Below, piece after piece: positions 13,876-14,959 of a stretch of 14,959 bases of DNA. Where the stretch lies: contig CAZSQM010000033.1 in assembly GCA_964609025.1 (NCBI GenBank), positions 1-14,959 of the forward strand, in the 5' to 3' direction. The translations under genes and the position numbers were made by a program. The stretch comes from SIG307 sp964609025 (GTDB lineage: Bacteria > Bacillota > Clostridia > Lachnospirales > Lachnospiraceae). Under the pieces are notes generated by a model, which worked only from the letters and a program-made list of their open reading frames with translations, searched no databases and was not told the DNA's origin. The first letter of the stretch is position 1; each line of letters starts with the position of its first letter.

Positions 13876-13910
13876 GTCGAATAGGAAATTGCGTCCTATT
13901 CGACAAAAAA
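13870..13910. repeat. Perfect 17-bp palindrome right after the T-box terminator
   Basis: TTTTTTGTCGAATAGGA (13870-13886) and TCCTATTCGACAAAAAA (13894-13910) pair perfectly around a 7-nt loop AATTGCG. The left arm shares its T's with the T-box terminator run. It could act as a second terminator or as an mRNA stabiliser. The arm core CGAATAGG also occurs inside the T-box at 13815-13822. Confidence 0.85.
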
Positions 13911-13994
13911 GCGCTCCGCTAAGGATGCGCACTCGCGCGCTTGGAAGATGTCGCAAGCGACCGCGCTCGGCGCGAGAGTCCGCAAGCGGACTCT
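13911..13994. repeat. Cluster of GC-rich mini-palindromes
   Basis: Small palindromes follow each other: GTCGCAAGCGAC (13950-13961), CGCGCTCGGCGCG (13962-13974) and the 20-bp AGAGTCCGCAAGCGGACTCT (13975-13994), after GC-rich sequence with AGCGCT and GCGCGC at 13910-13940. Two share a CGCAAGCG centre. The composition is far from that of the flanking AT-rich DNA, and the pattern resembles REP-like intergenic repeats. No gene is visible. Confidence 0.7.
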
Positions 13995-14030
13995 TTGTTC
14001 TTTCCTCTGAATTTCCCCCTTGTTGAGGGA

Positions 14031-14265
14031 CGGAAGTTCATAGCCTAAATTTTTGTTTTGTCATGGGTTCCGGATGTAAGCTTTTCTAATTGCTCCGGTA
14101 AGGTTTGATGAAACGGCATGCAACCGACTCTTACGCGCCATCCGTGCCGCGTGCGAGTCTTGCCAGGACGTCCTGTCCGTGCATTGCAGTAGGAGAACGG
14201 AGCAATAAGAAAAGCTAACATCCTACACAAAATTCCAAAACAAAAATTTAGGCTATGAAGTTCCG
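14031..14265 (-). repeat. Inverted-repeat element copy 1 (about 235 bp), opposite to ileS
   Basis: A 30-nt arm 14031-14060 is complementary to 14236-14265 at all but one position. Read on the minus strand, the core holds blocks shared with copy 2 in the same order: AGGATGTTAG, CTTATTG, CGGACAGGA, ACGCGGCA, GGATGGCGCGT, CGGTTG, CAATTAGAAA, CTTACATCCG and GACAA. Inner blocks also pair (GGATGTTAG with CTTACATCC; CTTATTG with CAATTAG; ACGCG with CGCGT), predicting a long rod with a few apical hairpins. No credible protein is encoded. It could be a MITE-like element or a structured RNA. Confidence 0.8.
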
Positions 14266-14423
14266 ATGAACAAACAGGGTGATCATTCAGAGGGTGCCGA
14301 AAAGGGTAGGTGCCCAAAACAGGACGAAGTCGCGAGACGCGTGGGAAAGCGCGAAGCGCGGAGCCTGCACGTTCAAGAAATACTTCACGCAAACGTGAAT
14401 TCTCAACGACTTTTTGATTTCCA
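14266..14423. other. Spacer between the two inverted-repeat elements
   Basis: No convincing gene is present. It contains GC-rich stretches (CGCGAGACGCG, GCGCGAAGCGC near 14334-14360) and a perfect hairpin TTCACG-CAAA-CGTGAA (14383-14398). An open plus-strand frame from 14266 runs through copy 2 but has no ribosome site and an implausible composition. Confidence 0.5.
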
Positions 14424-14649
14424 GGAACTTTCCATAGAGAGGGCTCTTGGAACATTATGCAGGATGTTAGTCTTTCTTATTGTTTCGTTAGTGATACAAC
14501 AACGCTCGGACAGGATGTACGAGCGAGGCGACACGCGGCATGGATGGCGCGTTGGAGCCGGTTGTGTGACTCTTTACAAATGATATCGAAACAATTAGAA
14601 AGCCTTACATCCGCAAGACGAGACAAGAGCCCTCTCTATGGAAAGTTCC
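14424..14649 (+). repeat. Inverted-repeat element copy 2 (about 226 bp), same direction as ileS
   Basis: The 26-nt arms 14424-14449 and 14624-14649 are perfectly complementary. The core carries AGGATGTTAG (14461-14470), CTTATTG (14476-14482), CGGACAGGA (14507-14515), ACGCGGCA (14533-14540), GGATGGCGCGT (14542-14552), CGGTTG (14559-14564), CAATTAGAAA (14592-14601) and CTTACATCCG (14604-14613), in the order found on the other strand of copy 1. The closing arms differ from those of copy 1 except for the outer GGAACTT...CATAG, yet still pair. It ends 11 nt before the ileS ribosome site, so its RNA would be part of the ileS mRNA leader. Confidence 0.82.
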
Positions 14650-14673
14650 GAAAAAGAAAAAAGGAGGAGTACT

Positions 14674-14959
14674 ATGCTGTACAACAAGGTTGACACGAAT
14701 ATGAATTTCGTGGAAAGAGAAAAGGAAGTCGAAAAGTTCTGGAAAGACGAGAAGATTTTCGAGAAGAGTATTGAGGCGAGAAAGCAGGGAGAAACTTATA
14801 CGTTTTATGACGGACCGCCGACCGCGAACGGAAAGCCTCATATCGGTCATGTGCTGACCCGTGTTATTAAGGATATGATTCCGCGTTACCGTACGATGAA
14901 GGGGTATATGGTGCCGCGTAAGGCAGGCTGGGATACCCACGGTCTCCCGGTAGAGATTG
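14674..14959 (+). CDS. ileS: Isoleucyl-tRNA synthetase, N-terminal part (runs off the window)
   Basis: The first 95 residues are visible. The ATG at 14674 follows AAGGAGG at 14661-14667. The peptide contains the class I synthetase signature GKPHIGHV with H56-I-G-H59, the preceding FYDGPPTANG (44-53), and the following GYMVPRKAGWDTHGLPVEI, all typical of IleRS. It charges tRNA-Ile with isoleucine in the cytoplasm. Control by a T-box leader with an AUC specifier upstream agrees with this identity. The catalytic KMSKS motif and editing domain lie outside the window. Confidence 0.95.
   Translation, partial: MLYNKVDTNMNFVEREKEVEKFWKDEKIFEKSIEARKQGETYTFYDGPPTANGKPHIGHVLTRVIKDMIPRYRTMKGYMVPRKAGWDTHGLPVEI

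Noticed and set aside
13707..13922. 71-residue open frame on the plus strand
   Set aside because: It lies across the T-box leader and its terminator; the sequence is explained by RNA structure.
14045..14583. Two similar open frames on opposite strands in the ileS spacer (sharing CRMLxFLI and RHGWRV)
   Set aside because: Their similarity is a shadow of the two opposed copies of the non-coding inverted-repeat element; neither has a ribosome site, and the frames are not equally preserved.

Overview
The window looks like chromosome of a low-to-mid GC Gram-positive Clostridia, most likely a Lachnospiraceae gut anaerobe. The reasons are AGGAGG-type ribosome sites throughout, a T-box leader in front of ileS, a c-di-GMP-I (GEMM) riboswitch, lipoprotein VanY-type and BspA-type surface proteins, and a DHHW-family protein paired with an MBOAT acyltransferase. 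This is inferred from content only.

Layout. Bases 1-111 hold the end of an unidentified cysteine-rich protein. Bases 282-1817 encode a lipoprotein with a Pro/Thr stalk and BspA-type leucine-rich repeats, converging through a strong hairpin on a leftward block. The leftward block (5867 down to 1981) is pncB (nicotinate phosphoribosyltransferase), a VanY-like D,D-carboxypeptidase lipoprotein, a PlsC-type acyltransferase, and a small membrane-anchored unknown with its own promoter. Divergent from pncB is an envelope-acylation pair (6074-8686): an MBOAT O-acyltransferase followed by a DHHW/SGNH-type partner.

Bases 8690-13570 are an accessory island. A consensus promoter leads into a c-di-GMP-I riboswitch with an intrinsic terminator, then a 1151-residue secreted protein (two CBM2-like domains, two thrombospondin-3-type calcium repeat blocks, a vWA domain, a hydrophobic segment and a small C-terminal domain resembling DUF4258/BECR RNase toxins). 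Directly downstream is a small DUF1871-like gene that fits as its immunity protein. After that come a serine-recombinase tail remnant, a headless toxin-like C-terminus, and a zinc-ribbon protein that may be a second immunity protein. An exact 27-bp direct repeat, the coding tail of the DHHW gene, flanks the island at 8667-8693 and 13545-13571. This suggests that a roughly 4.9-kb segment was inserted, or could be lost, between the DHHW gene and the ileS promoter.

The right end is the ileS unit: promoter, T-box leader with a probable AUC (Ile) specifier, terminator, then about 800 nt of non-coding DNA before the ileS start at 14674. That spacer holds a perfect 17-bp palindrome, a cluster of GC-rich mini-palindromes, and two diverged copies, in opposite orientation, of an approximately 230-bp element. 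Each copy is closed by its own near-perfect 26-30 bp inverted repeat, with different arm sequences but a conserved core. I do not recognise this element; it and the c-di-GMP-controlled toxin island are the most interesting parts of the window.
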